Shown here piece by piece: positions 17,158-26,191 of a stretch of 64,000 bases of DNA (positions are counted from its first letter, which is position 1; every line of letters starts with the position of its first letter). The stretch lies in NCBI RefSeq assembly GCF_014201115.1, contig NZ_JACHDO010000001.1, forward strand, positions 2,108,001 through 2,172,000, written 5' to 3'. The DNA comes from Nocardiopsis metallicus (GTDB lineage: Bacteria > Actinomycetota > Actinomycetes > Streptosporangiales > Streptosporangiaceae). Both the position numbers and the translations under genes were made by a program. Below the pieces are notes generated by a model. The model was not told the DNA's origin. It was given only the letters and a program-made list of their open reading frames with translations, and did no database searches.

Positions 17158-18420
17158 ATGAATGCCACTCCCCCTTCCAGCCCGTCACCCGGTCCGTCCG
17201 CAGAGCAGCCCGAGGCCCCCGGCAACTTCGGCCCCCACCCTCCCCCGGGGCGAAAGCGGCCAGGCCGGGGCACCGTGAAGACGCTCGCGCTCGCGGGCGC
17301 GAGCGCGGGAACCGTCCTCGCCGTCGCGGGCGGCTACGTCATCTACGACACCTACCTGACGGTGGACCCCCGTGAGGACCTTCTGACCGCTGCGGCCCTG
17401 GTCGAGGAGGCACCGGGGCTGCACGTCGAGGCCACACGCTCCTACACGATCGGCCACGACGAAGCGGTCGATCGCACCGAAGACGGTGTCACCGCGCAAC
17501 TGTGGCCCGAAGGCGAGATCGGGTTCGAGATGCGCTACGCGGGCGGCGCCGAACAGGTCTTCAGTATCGAACCCGTCGACCTGGACCTGGGCTACGCGCT
17601 GATCGCCAACGCCGACGGTGCGTTCGTATACACCGAGCCGGGCGCCTCCATCGCCTACCGGGAGGAGGACGGCGCCAACACCGACGGCCCCTTCACCTAT
17701 GACGAAATGCGCGACCCCATCACCATCCGGGAGTTGGACCGCAGCAACACCGGTGAGGAGAAGTCCGCGCAGTTCCCGGCCGATGACTACGGCCCGGAGC
17801 TCTTCTCCCGCCTGTTGTCCTCGCTGGCGGAGGACGAGGGCCTGGAGTTGCTCGGTTCCGAGGACTCCGATGCGGCCTCCCACGAGGGTCTGTTGGTCGC
17901 GGGAGGCATGGCCGCCTGGGACCTGGACTTCGGACGCGTACGCCCCCAGGACGGGACCGGGCGCGTGTGGCTGTCGGAGGCCGGGGCTCCGGAACGGGTG
18001 GAGTTCACCGTCGACGAGGCCCGGTTCGTGCTGGAGCTGTCCGTTCTGGATGAGCCGACGGTTCCGCCCGTCCCGAAGAACCACCGGGAGAGCAGGCTGA
18101 ACCTCAACGACTTCTGGTGGCCGGAAGGCACACACCGGCTGGCCAACCCCTACTGCGACCGGGTCGAGGCGGACGGGCAGGAGTGGCTGGTGGTCACCTA
18201 CACCTGGACCCTTGCCTGCGAGGAGGCCCTGTCGGTTGCCGACCAGATGGTGTCGCAGGACCACGATCCCACGTCAGTCTTCCAGACGGGCCCCTCCGAA
18301 CCGATCGAGATCGACGGCCTGGAATGCGTATGGCGGCGTCTCTCCGATGACGGCGCCTGGCAGCCTGACCAGTGCCACGATCCCAGCGGCACCGTGGTCC
18401 TCGACCTGTACCCCCGCTGA
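17158..18420 (+). CDS. Hypothetical membrane-anchored protein
   Basis: 420 residues, family not recognised. A Pro-rich cytoplasmic N-terminus (residues 1-40) is followed by one membrane helix near 41-63 (TLALAGASAGTVLAVAGGYVIYD) and a large acidic extracellular domain. Strand-rich text such as LHVEATRSYTIGHDEAVDRTEDGVTAQLW and AAWDLDFGRVRPQDGTGRVWL resembles LppX/LprAFG-type lipid-binding folds, but that is only an impression. Two Cys pairs near the C-terminus could form disulphides. It stands alone between two remnants. Confidence 0.75.
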   Translation: MNATPPSSPSPGPSAEQPEAPGNFGPHPPPGRKRPGRGTVKTLALAGASAGTVLAVAGGYVIYDTYLTVDPREDLLTAAALVEEAPGLHVEATRSYTIGHDEAVDRTEDGVTAQLWPEGEIGFEMRYAGGAEQVFSIEPVDLDLGYALIANADGAFVYTEPGASIAYREEDGANTDGPFTYDEMRDPITIRELDRSNTGEEKSAQFPADDYGPELFSRLLSSLAEDEGLELLGSEDSDAASHEGLLVAGGMAAWDLDFGRVRPQDGTGRVWLSEAGAPERVEFTVDEARFVLELSVLDEPTVPPVPKNHRESRLNLNDFWWPEGTHRLANPYCDRVEADGQEWLVVTYTWTLACEEALSVADQMVSQDHDPTSVFQTGPSEPIEIDGLECVWRRLSDDGAWQPDQCHDPSGTVVLDLYPR

Positions 18421-18449
18421 CCCCGTACCGTTCGGGGCGGCCAGCGCCC

Positions 18450-18616
18450 TGGCCAAGGGATGCCAGACCTTCCCGGTCGCACCAACCCTGGCCGAACTCG
18501 CGGACCTGGTCGCCGCCCGGCTGGCCCCGCACAAGAGCCCCCGCCGCCTGCGCGTGGTGGACTCCCTGCCCCGCAACGGCATGGGCAAGATCCTCAAGCG
18601 GGAGCTCGGCGGCTGA
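18450..18616 (+). pseudogene. C-terminal fragment of an AMP-dependent acyl-CoA synthetase
   Basis: About 55 codons ending in LPRNGMGKILKRELGG and a stop. The NGMGKILKREL segment is the conserved C-terminal A10-type motif, with the catalytic Lys, of acyl/aryl-CoA synthetases (ANL superfamily). No N-terminal part, start or adenylation core is present, so this is the tail of a deleted gene. The next 240 bases, up to 18853, show no coding or structural signal I can support. Confidence 0.7.
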
Positions 18617-18853
18617 GGCTCCGGTCCGCTGCCCCTTCGAACCGCAGGGCCGCAGGTCACAGTCGTTGGAGCCAGAGGGTGGAGAGGACAAACGCGCTGC
18701 TCCGATCTGGGGGGGCCAGCCCGGGGTCCGGTCGACGGGGATCCGGCACCGCTGGGCCGACACCCGGTTCCCTCCGACTCCAGCATTCGGCGGTCACGTC
18801 CAGGGGACCCGTTCCACTCGATTCCATCAATTCCAGAACAGCGAAGAGCGAAC

Positions 18854-19312
18854 ATGAAACGAAGCGCTGACACCGTAAGGAAATGGTCAGAAATCATTCT
18901 CGGCCAGCTCGGGAATCCGCGGGTTTTCGCGCTCAACGTCGATGAGGTCGACGATGTCAACGCGCTGATCCTCGACAGTGGCACTGTTCCCGGACCGACC
19001 CTTCGCACGCTCTCCGAAAAAGCACCGGAAGACATCCGGTCCGGCGTGCGGACCTTTGTCTCCCTGCACCCCAGCGGCTGCGGCTCCGGGGTCCGCCTTC
19101 CGGACTCCCTGCCTGAACACCAGGTCGTCCTCATGCTCGCCGAGCAGCTTCAGGAAGAAGTATGGGAAAGCACCGGCGGTGAACCCGTGCCCGCGTGCCC
19201 GGGCCACCAGCACCCCGCGAAAGCCGACTCGGCGAACGAGGTCCCCTCCTGGGTGTGCCCACGGGACGGACACGTCCTGCGCCCCATCCTCCCGGCGGGC
19301 ACTCCCGAATGA
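18854..19312 (+). CDS. Conserved hypothetical protein
   Basis: 152 residues, no family recognised with confidence. Mixed alpha/beta content; the C-terminal third has CPGHQHPAKAD and VPSWVCPRDGHVLRPI, a Cys/His-rich arrangement that could bind a metal. It stands alone, with AGCGAAGAGC as a weak ribosome site ahead of the ATG. Base use is less GC-biased over the first 150 bases than in neighbouring genes. Confidence 0.65.
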   Translation: MKRSADTVRKWSEIILGQLGNPRVFALNVDEVDDVNALILDSGTVPGPTLRTLSEKAPEDIRSGVRTFVSLHPSGCGSGVRLPDSLPEHQVVLMLAEQLQEEVWESTGGEPVPACPGHQHPAKADSANEVPSWVCPRDGHVLRPILPAGTPE

Positions 19313-19355
19313 CAAGGCCGGCGGCGCGCGGGAAACCCTTGCCCTCGACACCGAA

Positions 19356-19391
19356 CCTAGGCATATTAGGAAGAACCCTAGGAGCATTAGG
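19356..19391. promoter_or_regulatory. Tandem operator pair upstream of the TetR gene
   Basis: Two 15-base copies, CCTAGGCATATTAGG (19356-19370) and CCTAGGAGCATTAGG (19377-19391). Each is an imperfect inverted repeat (CCTA...TAGG). They start exactly 21 bases apart, two helical turns, and end six bases before the regulator's ATG. This fits cooperative autoregulation by two TetR dimers. Confidence 0.65.
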
Positions 19392-19397
19392 ATCGCT

Positions 19398-19967
19398 ATG
19401 CCACGTGTGGGACTCACCCGGGACGCTCTGGTGTCCGCCGCCGCCGACGTCGCCGACGAGATCGGGTTCGACCGGCTGACCCTCGCCGTGCTCGCGCAGC
19501 GGTTCGGTGTCCGAGACGCCAGTCTGTACACGCACGTCCGGGGCCTGTCCGACCTCCTGGAGAGCGTCGCCCTGCTGGCACACGACGAATGGGCGGACAC
19601 CCTGTGGCAGGCGGTGGCCGGACGGTCCGGCCACACCGCGCTGCGGGCCTTCGCCGACGCCTACCGCGCGTTCGCGACCGGGCATCCGGGCCGCTACGCC
19701 GCCACCCGGTACCCGGTGCCGCCCGAGCGGCTCGCCGAGTCCACAGGGATACCGCGCATCATCGAGGCCTGCTACGCGCTGCTGCGCGGCTACGACCTCA
19801 CCGAAGACGACGCCACCGACGCGGTCCGGCTTCTACGCAGCACCTGCCACGGCTTCAGCGACCTGGAAGCGGTCGGGGGATTCACCGCCGACCGCGACCT
19901 GGACGCCTCGTGGCGGCGTGCGATCGACGCGCTCCACCACACCCTGACCCACTGGTCGAAGACCTGA
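19398..19967 (+). CDS. TetR-family transcriptional regulator
   Basis: 189 residues. N-terminal helix-turn-helix at residues 8-52 (LTRDALVSAAADVADEIG ... LAQRFGVRDASLYTHVRGLSDLLE), a standard TetR DNA-binding domain. The C-terminal helical part, with TLWQAVAGRSGHTALRAFADAYRAF, suits the WHG-type ligand domain. The ATG at 19398 lies just after a pair of tandem palindromes. The hydrolase gene follows 19-60 bases downstream depending on its start, so regulator and hydrolase are probably co-transcribed and autoregulated. Confidence 0.88.
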   Translation: MPRVGLTRDALVSAAADVADEIGFDRLTLAVLAQRFGVRDASLYTHVRGLSDLLESVALLAHDEWADTLWQAVAGRSGHTALRAFADAYRAFATGHPGRYAATRYPVPPERLAESTGIPRIIEACYALLRGYDLTEDDATDAVRLLRSTCHGFSDLEAVGGFTADRDLDASWRRAIDALHHTLTHWSKT

Positions 19968-20028
19968 ACCCGAACAGGAGCAACCCATTCCTTCCAGCAC
20001 TCTCACGCTGAACCTGAACGACGTCACC

Positions 20029-20874
20029 GTGGACTACGACCGCCGCGGCGACGGTCCCCCGCTGCTGCTCGTCCCCGGCGGGGTCGGGCACGGTGGCATG
20101 CTCGACCCGCTCGCCGCGCACCTGGCCGACCGCTTCGACGTCGTCACCATGTCCAGTCGCGTGGCCTCGGCGAAGCAGCCCGAGACCTTGGGCGACCAGC
20201 GACCCGGAGACCACGCCGAGGACGTGCTCGGACTGATCGACCACCTCTTCGCGGAACCGCCGATCGTGTTCGGCTTCAGCTCCGGGGCCGTCACCGCCCT
20301 CGAACTGCTGGCCCAGCGGCCCGACCGCGTCCGTCTGGCCGTGGTCCACGAACCGCCGCTGGTCAATCTGCTGCCGGACGCCGCACGCCACCGCGCCGCA
20401 CTGGAATCGGTCCGCGCCGCCGCCCGAGACCGGGGCCTGGAGGAAGCCCAGGAGCTCATGACCACCGCCGTGACCGCCCCCGGGCCCGACCCGGGCCGCG
20501 AGAGCGACCTTCCCCGACTCCAACGCGTCGGAGCCTGGAGCGACGGTTACGCCGGTACCGGGCCCGAACCGCTCGGCCCCGAGCTGGCAGAACTCTTCGT
20601 CCGGCTCGGTGAGCTCCAGGGGATCATGCTGGAACACATCATGCTCCCGTTCACCACCCACGAACCCGGCCTCTCCGTGCTCGCCGCGCACAGCGATCAG
20701 CTCGTCCCCGTGGTCGGCGTCGACTCAGCCGGCCAGCTCCCGTACCGGACCGCGGCCGCCCTGGCCGCGCGGCTCGGTCTGCCGCTGACCGAATTCCCCG
20801 GCGGCCACCTCGGCCCGGTCGAACGCCCCGCGCAGTTCGCCGGTGCGCTCAAGGACCTCCTCGGCACCCGCTGA
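20029..20874 (+). CDS. Alpha/beta-hydrolase family protein
   Basis: At least 281 residues of alpha/beta-hydrolase fold: oxyanion region LLLVPGGVGHGGM, nucleophile elbow GFSSGAV (Ser nucleophile in G-x-S-x-G), and a late catalytic His in FPGGHLGPVERP. The first canonical start is GTG 20029, but the family's first strand (TLTLNLNDVTVDYDRRGDG) begins upstream. An in-frame ATT at 19987 sits six bases after AGGAG, so the protein probably starts there and is 14 residues longer. Partner of the TetR gene; substrate unknown. Confidence 0.85.
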   Translation: MDYDRRGDGPPLLLVPGGVGHGGMLDPLAAHLADRFDVVTMSSRVASAKQPETLGDQRPGDHAEDVLGLIDHLFAEPPIVFGFSSGAVTALELLAQRPDRVRLAVVHEPPLVNLLPDAARHRAALESVRAAARDRGLEEAQELMTTAVTAPGPDPGRESDLPRLQRVGAWSDGYAGTGPEPLGPELAELFVRLGELQGIMLEHIMLPFTTHEPGLSVLAAHSDQLVPVVGVDSAGQLPYRTAAALAARLGLPLTEFPGGHLGPVERPAQFAGALKDLLGTR

Positions 20875-20920
20875 CCACTCGAAACACGCTGTCCGACCGG
20901 GCCCTGAGCCGGCCCCCGAC

Positions 20921-21976
20921 TCACCCGCAGTCCGCATCGGCGAGCCACTGGCGCGCGTCCTCCTCGGCCGCCTCCGTGGGGTGGTCGGGCCGGATGGGCT
21001 CCTCCTTGAGGTTCACCCCGTCGCGGTCGACGTAGACGCTGCTGGTGAGGGCCAGCTCCGCGCCGTCGTAGAGGGTGTGCACGGAGTTGCCCGAGGTGTA
21101 TCCGGCACTGTCCTCGCCGAAGGATTCCACCGAGTCCAACCCCCGGAAAGCCGTGAGGACCGCCTCGCCGCTCGAAGCGGTCCGTTCGCTCTGGAGCAGG
21201 GCGATCGGCTGACCGGTGATCTTGGGCGTCTCCTCGACGCTGATGAAGCTGTTGCCGTTCATGCCGACCCCGTCGTCCTGCACGGTCACGCCCATCTCGG
21301 CGCCGGCGGCCATCCGGAATTGCATCGCGGCCCCGTTCGGCAGCAGCGCCGAGAGCCCCGACAGCATTGGATACATGTTGCCGCCCGTGTTGTCACGCAG
21401 GTCGACGACCCACCCGCACACCTCCGAAGCGGCTGCGGCGATGTCCGCGGTGGCCTCGTCGGCGTACCGCTGCTGGAGCTCCTCGGACACGCTGCCGAGC
21501 TCGGGCACCACCACGGTCGCGACCCCACCGTCCACGGTGACCGTCGGCGCCCGGAATTCGGTGGTCGACTCGTCGGCCCAGCCCTCGGCCTCCTCCGGGG
21601 TCAGGAAGAACGTGTGGCTACCGCCCGCCACATCCGCAGCCTCGGCCAGGACGTCGTGGAGGTCGGCGTAGCTGTCGGCGCCCTCGGCAGTCTCCAGCAC
21701 CCGTTCCCGCGCGGTCTCCCACTCCGCTCCGTCGGCGTAGTAGCCCTGCTCCATCAGTTGGAGGGCCACGTCCGCGTACCTCTGCGGCGAGGGCGGGAAC
21801 AGGTAGAAGCCGAGCTGCGGACCCCACGTGTGGACCAGCCAGACCCCGCCTCCGCCCAGCAGGAGCACCACGATCGCGAGAACCGCCAGCACCCGGCGCC
21901 ACAGCTTCTTCCGGGGCTTGACAGGGCTTTCCTCGCGAACGGAATCGGGCGTTTCACCATGATCGAGCGTCTTCAT
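20921..21976 (-). CDS. S41-family (C-terminal processing/tail-specific) peptidase, membrane-anchored
   Basis: 351 residues: short cytoplasmic N-terminus, one membrane helix near residues 30-50 (VLAVLAIVVLLLGGGGVWLV), then an extracellular S41 domain. Family features are GSHTFF, WVVDLRDNTGGNMYPML and the nucleophile region ERTASSGEAVLTAF. No PDZ domain is evident, as in tricorn-like or simple S41 proteins. ATG 21976 is chosen because upstream sequence is not protein-like. Convergent with the hydrolase gene. Confidence 0.85.
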   Translation of the reverse strand: MKTLDHGETPDSVREESPVKPRKKLWRRVLAVLAIVVLLLGGGGVWLVHTWGPQLGFYLFPPSPQRYADVALQLMEQGYYADGAEWETARERVLETAEGADSYADLHDVLAEAADVAGGSHTFFLTPEEAEGWADESTTEFRAPTVTVDGGVATVVVPELGSVSEELQQRYADEATADIAAAASEVCGWVVDLRDNTGGNMYPMLSGLSALLPNGAAMQFRMAAGAEMGVTVQDDGVGMNGNSFISVEETPKITGQPIALLQSERTASSGEAVLTAFRGLDSVESFGEDSAGYTSGNSVHTLYDGAELALTSSVYVDRDGVNLKEEPIRPDHPTEAAEEDARQWLADADCG

Positions 21977-22372
21977 CGGGGAAGCGTAACGAGACGTGTG
22001 CGGACGCTGACACCCTCGAAAGTCATGGCCCTTCGGGCCCGGTCCCCGTCCAAAGTCGTATGTCGCGCCCGGCCGGGGGCGCGGACAGCAGAGCACCGCC
22101 TGGCTCCCCTCAGGTGTCGGGGGAGCTGACACAACCAGACGGGAACCGGTGTACTACCGTGATCCGTTGATCACCCGCACAAGTTCATTTCGTCGACGTC
22201 GCGGTGCACGGGAAGCCGGAAAACTCCTCCAAGCGAGGTGGGGGGAGACGTCTCTGGCCGGGACGCCCGTCACCAACGGGAACGGTGTGCTCTGTTCACT
22301 CGTGCACGCTCGTGCGCGCTCATATGACCGCGTACACGAACAGATAAGAACCCCCGCGGGGATCCGGGGGTC

Positions 22373-22494
22373 CTGGGCATCAACGCGAGGGCTGCTCTGG
22401 CGGCGCTCCTCGCGATCAGCGTGCTCGGGGTGTTGGCGCTGCTTGGTTACGTCGCCTTCGGCTTCCTGGACGCGGCTGTGACCGCCTACGCGGG
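22373..22494 (+). other. Hydrophobic gene-tail remnant in the 21977-22495 intergenic region
   Basis: The 519 bases between the S41 peptidase and the P-type ATPase contain no complete gene. Near the right end one frame reads INARAALAALLAISVLGVLA and continues hydrophobic to AVTAYAGSP. This looks like one or two membrane helices but has no start codon or ribosome site and runs into the antisense of the ATPase. It may be a relic or chance. A short G/C hairpin lies just before it at about 22350-22370. Confidence 0.25.
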
Positions 22495-22495
22495 A

Positions 22496-24415
22496 TCACC
22501 GTGTCCAGGCGCGTTCGCGCAGCAACCGGATGCCGTTGAGGGCGACGAGGACGGTGGACCCCTCGTGTCCGGCCACCGCGAGAGCAAGCGGCAGTGTGGC
22601 CACCAGGTCCCAGGTCACCAGCACCACGATGAAGGTGCCCGCGATGCACAGGTTGGCGATCACGAAGCGGCGCGCCCGACGGGACAGGGCGACCAGTCGG
22701 GGCAGGGTCGCCAGGTCGTCACGCACCACGATGGCGTCGGCGGTGTCCAGTGCCAGGTCCGAGCCGCGCCTGCCCATGGCCACACCGGTGGTGGCCGCTG
22801 CCATCGCCGGTGCGTCGTTGACCCCGTCGCCCACCAGCAGAACCCGGGAGCCGGCCTCCTCCTGCTCCTTGACCAGTGCGGCCTTGTCCTGGGGCAGCAG
22901 TCCGGCGTGCACGCGGTCGATGCCGACGGCCCGGGCCACCTGGGCGGCGGTGGCGGCGTTGTCCCCGGTGAGCAGGTGCACCGGCCGGGTGGTGAGCGCG
23001 TCCAACTCCTCGACCGCGCGGGCGGACTCGGGCCTGAGGGTGTCGATCAGGGTGATCCGCCCCCATAGCTCACCGTCCACGCTGACCTGTGCCTGGGTGC
23101 TCGCCGGTCCGTCGGGGTCGACGGGAGCGCGCTCCACTCGGACACGGGCCCCGTCCACGGTCGCGCTCACTCCGACACCGGGAAGAGACACGAAGTCCTC
23201 CACCGAGGAAGGCGGGGCCGCCCCGTGCTGGTCGGCGTGGGCGCGGATGGCGCGGGCAAGCGGGTGCTCGCTGTCGTGTTCGGCCGCCGCGGCCGCGGCC
23301 AGGACTCCGTGCGTGGTGTGACCAGTTTCCGGTAGCACCTCGGTGACCTGGGGTTCGCCCCGGGTGAGGGTGCCGGTCTTGTCGAAGGCCACCAGGTCGG
23401 TGCGCCCGATCTGTTCCATGACGGTGGCGGACTTGACCAGCACTCCGTGGCGTCCGGCGTTGGCGATCGAGGCCAGGAGCGGCGGCATGGTCGACAGCAC
23501 CACCGCGCAGGGGGAGGCGACGATCATGAAGACGATCGCGCGGAGCAGGGCCGCCTCGAAGTCATGGCCCAGGAAAAGCAGGGGAATGCCGAGCACGAGC
23601 AGCGTGCCCACGACGACCAGGACCGAGTAGCGCTGTTCGATCTTCTCGATGAAAAGCTGGGTCCTGGCCTTGGTGGCCGAGGCCTCCTCGACGAGGGTGA
23701 CGATCCGGGCGATCACCGACTCCCCCGCCGGTCGGTCCACCCGCACTCTCAGGGCCCCGGTGCCGTTGACGGTGCCGGAGAGGACTTCCTCCCCCACACC
23801 ACGGGGAACCGGGACGGATTCTCCGGTGACGGCCTGCTGGTCGACCTCGCTCAGTCCGTGGACGACGGTGCCGTCGGCGCCCACCCGCTCGCCGGGGCGT
23901 ACCAGGATGGTGTCGCCGACTCGCAGCTGGGAGGTTTCCACGACCTCTTCGTGCTGGGCGCCCGCGGTGATGTCGAGCCGTACGGCGCGTTCGGGTGCCA
24001 GGTCGAGCAGTGCGCTGACCGAATCGGCGGTGCGCTGGGTGACCACGGCCTCCAGGGCGCCGGAGGTGGCGAAGATGACGATGAGCAGGGCGCCGTCGAA
24101 GACCTGGCCGATGGAGGCCGCGGCGATGGCGGCGACGATCATCAGCAGGTCCACGTCCAGGGTGCGCTCCTTCAGGGCGCGCAGCCCGGACAGGGCCGAG
24201 TCCCAGCCCCCGGTGACGTAGCAGGTCAGGTAGAGGGTCCACCACACCCAGGCCGGGGCGCCCAGGATCTGGGCGGCCCAGCCGACCAGGAACAGGGCCA
24301 GCGCGGCGGCGGCCCAACGTACCTCGGCGAGCCGGATGCCGGTGGCGAACAGTGACGGAGTGCGGGCCCGGGGGTGTTGGGCGGAGAGGTCCACGGGGCC
24401 CGAGGTGAGGGTCAC
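22496..24415 (-). CDS. Heavy-metal-translocating P-type ATPase (P1B, CtpD/CoaT-like)
   Basis: 639-residue membrane pump exporting a divalent metal. Seen: TGES (AVTGESVP), the membrane motif SPC (VASPCAVVL), the phosphorylation site DKTGTLT, GDGVNDAPA, and HEGST near the C-terminus. SPC plus HEG(G/S)T marks the P1B-4 group (Co/Ni/Fe/Zn). There is no N-terminal metal-binding domain. GTG 24415 overlaps the ArsR stop as GTGA, so the pump is translationally coupled to its likely metal sensor. Confidence 0.92.
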   Translation of the reverse strand: MTLTSGPVDLSAQHPRARTPSLFATGIRLAEVRWAAAALALFLVGWAAQILGAPAWVWWTLYLTCYVTGGWDSALSGLRALKERTLDVDLLMIVAAIAAASIGQVFDGALLIVIFATSGALEAVVTQRTADSVSALLDLAPERAVRLDITAGAQHEEVVETSQLRVGDTILVRPGERVGADGTVVHGLSEVDQQAVTGESVPVPRGVGEEVLSGTVNGTGALRVRVDRPAGESVIARIVTLVEEASATKARTQLFIEKIEQRYSVLVVVGTLLVLGIPLLFLGHDFEAALLRAIVFMIVASPCAVVLSTMPPLLASIANAGRHGVLVKSATVMEQIGRTDLVAFDKTGTLTRGEPQVTEVLPETGHTTHGVLAAAAAAEHDSEHPLARAIRAHADQHGAAPPSSVEDFVSLPGVGVSATVDGARVRVERAPVDPDGPASTQAQVSVDGELWGRITLIDTLRPESARAVEELDALTTRPVHLLTGDNAATAAQVARAVGIDRVHAGLLPQDKAALVKEQEEAGSRVLLVGDGVNDAPAMAAATTGVAMGRRGSDLALDTADAIVVRDDLATLPRLVALSRRARRFVIANLCIAGTFIVVLVTWDLVATLPLALAVAGHEGSTVLVALNGIRLLRERAWTR

Positions 24416-24807
24416 GCGCGACCGTCCGAGCTCTGGTCGGTGGGCCGCGGGGCCGCGATGCGGGCGCGGTGGTGGGCGGGTTCGACTTCCAGGGCGTGCT
24501 CGGCCTGGAAGACGGCGTCGGCGACCAGCTTGCGCGCGTGTTCGTTGGCCAGGCTGTAGTACATCCGGTTGCCCTCGCGGCGGCAGGCCACGACGCGGCC
24601 GATGCGGAGTTTGGCCAGGTGCTGGGAGACCGAGGGGCCGGGTTTGCCGAGTCGGTCGGCCAGTTCGTTGACCGACAGTTCACCGCCGCGCAGGGCGAGG
24701 ATGATGCGGACCCGGGTGGCGTCGGCCAGGAGGGAGAGGATCTCCACCGCGTACTCGACGTAGGGGCTGTTCTCGTCGAGACTGCATGGATGCGTATCTG
24801 CGTTCAT
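24412..24807 (-). CDS. ArsR/SmtB-family metal-responsive regulator
   Basis: 131-residue winged-helix repressor. The recognition region is VNELADRLGKPGPSVSQHLAKLR (residues ~50-72), followed by a wing RREGNRMYYSLAN. Possible metal ligands are Cys8 and the N-terminal His, and the C-terminal EPAHHRAR. In an operon with a P1B-4 ATPase it should derepress efflux on excess Co, Ni or Zn. A 20-base inverted repeat overlaps its start codon. Divergent from the Zur-box-preceded MFS gene. Confidence 0.88.
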   Translation of the reverse strand: MNADTHPCSLDENSPYVEYAVEILSLLADATRVRIILALRGGELSVNELADRLGKPGPSVSQHLAKLRIGRVVACRREGNRMYYSLANEHARKLVADAVFQAEHALEVEPAHHRARIAAPRPTDQSSDGRA

Positions 24808-24815
24808 GCGCAGAT
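24796..24815. promoter_or_regulatory. Inverted repeat over the ArsR start codon
   Basis: ATCTGCG-TTCATG-CGCAGAT: perfect 7-base arms around a 6-base spacer that contains the start codon. Its position suits an autoregulatory ArsR/SmtB operator, although the sequence is not the classical 12-2-12 motif. Confidence 0.4.
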
Positions 24816-24971
24816 TCTATAGATAAGCACATCGCGAGACAATCCCCCGCCTGCTTCACGCCCGCCGCCCGACATCACCGCACCCGCCACCGGGACAGCC
24901 ACCCCGGGGTGGACGCGGACACCCCCCGGGCCGACCGCGCGCGTTTGCGGCGAGAACACCATTCTCACTAA

Positions 24972-24990
24972 AATGATAACCGTTATCATT
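24972..24990. promoter_or_regulatory. Zur box upstream of the MFS/methyltransferase pair
   Basis: Perfect inverted repeat AATGATAA-CCG-TTATCATT with the same 8-3-8 design as the box at 12096. It lies 100 bases before the MFS ATG and 165 bases from the divergent ArsR start. Promoter elements cannot be placed firmly, but zinc repression of the rightward transcript is the simplest reading. Confidence 0.82.
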
Positions 24991-25089
24991 AGACGTCTCT
25001 CGGCACCGAGCTCGCTCGGGGCGGTCACCGCGGCCGGTCTCTTGCGGTCGACACCGGTGAAATCCGCGTCCGAGCGAGGAGGACACGCC

Positions 25090-26133
25090 ATGAGCGGTTC
25101 CGGCGCACACGGCTCGCACACACGCCAGGTCTCCGTCGTGGTGACGGTCGTGTTCGTCATCCACCTCGGTCAGATGACGCTCAACCCGATCATCGCCCCG
25201 CTGGCACGCGAGGTGGGCCTGTCCGAATGGCAGATCGGCGTCACCATCAGCACTGCCGCACTGATGCTCGTCCTCACCTCGGCCCCGTGGGGGCGACGGT
25301 CACAGACCCGGGGCCGCAAACCAGTACTGGTCGCCTCCATGCTCATCGCCCTGACCGCCATGGTGCTGTTCGTCCTCGTCGCACACCTGGGCATGTCCGG
25401 AGTCCTGACCGGAACCGCGCTGTTCGCGCTGTTCGTGCTCCTGCGCGGTGCGCTTTTCGGTCTCGCGATCTCAGCGGCCGTCCCCACCGCACAGGGCTAC
25501 GTCGCCGACGTCACCCACGACGAGCAGAGCCGTGTCTCAGGCATGGCGCGAATCGGTTCCGCCCAGGGACTGTCCATGATCGGTGGTTCCCTCATCGGCG
25601 GTGTACTCGCCGGGTTCGGTGTGATGGTCTCCCTGACCGCCGTCCCCGTCCTTGTGGCCGCGGGCCTGTTCCTCGCGGCGGTGGTCCTCAGGAGCGAACC
25701 CAGGGCGACGCCCATCGAGGCTCCGGTTCCGGTAAGAGCGGCCGATCCGCGCCTGTGGCCGTTCCTCGTCGCCGGGTTCGGCATGTTCACCGCGCTCGGT
25801 TTCATCCAGGTGATCACCGGGTTCATCGCGCAGGACCGTTTCGGTCTCGATGCCTCCACCACCGGTGTGGTCACCGGCGGGGCGCTCCCGACCGCGAGTA
25901 CCGCTCTGTACAGCCTGTGGCCGCCCTTGCCGATCCTCACCGGCGGCATCACCATGCTCGCCGTCTTCGCGTTCGTCCTCCTGCACCCCGTCTGCGCCGT
26001 GTTCCCGGACAACCGCCGGTGCAGGCGCGGCGATCGGGGTAACGAGCGCGGACCAGGCCAGCGCGAGCGCCCCTCTCCCGGACGACACGGCCCAGGCGCC
26101 GTCTTCGCCGACCCTTCCCTCACCTACCGGTGA
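25090..26133 (+). pseudogene. MFS transporter, decayed (internal deletion and shifted C-terminus)
   Basis: ATG 25090 follows GAGGAGG. The first ~265 residues are a normal major-facilitator protein: LGQMTLNPIIAPLAREVG, the loop motif WGRRSQTRGRKP between helices 2 and 3, and about eight helices. After TTGVVTGGAL the sequence jumps to PTASTALYSLWPPLPIL, which belongs near helix 11, so roughly 100 residues seem deleted. After VFAFVLLHP the frame turns into a low-complexity Arg/Gly-rich tail. A natural-looking ending is found in another frame. Probably nonfunctional. Its Zur box implies it once moved zinc or a zinc chelate, or protected against loss of zinc. Confidence 0.6.
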
Positions 26134-26191
26134 GCGGAGAACGGATTCACCACCGGGCGGCCGTGAGCGCCCGGAGAAGGAGTAAACGAAC

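Noticed and set aside
20843..22129. 428-codon plus-strand frame opposite the S41 peptidase
   Set aside because: Antisense of a gene with clear peptidase motifs; the translation is Val/Gly/His-rich without domain features.
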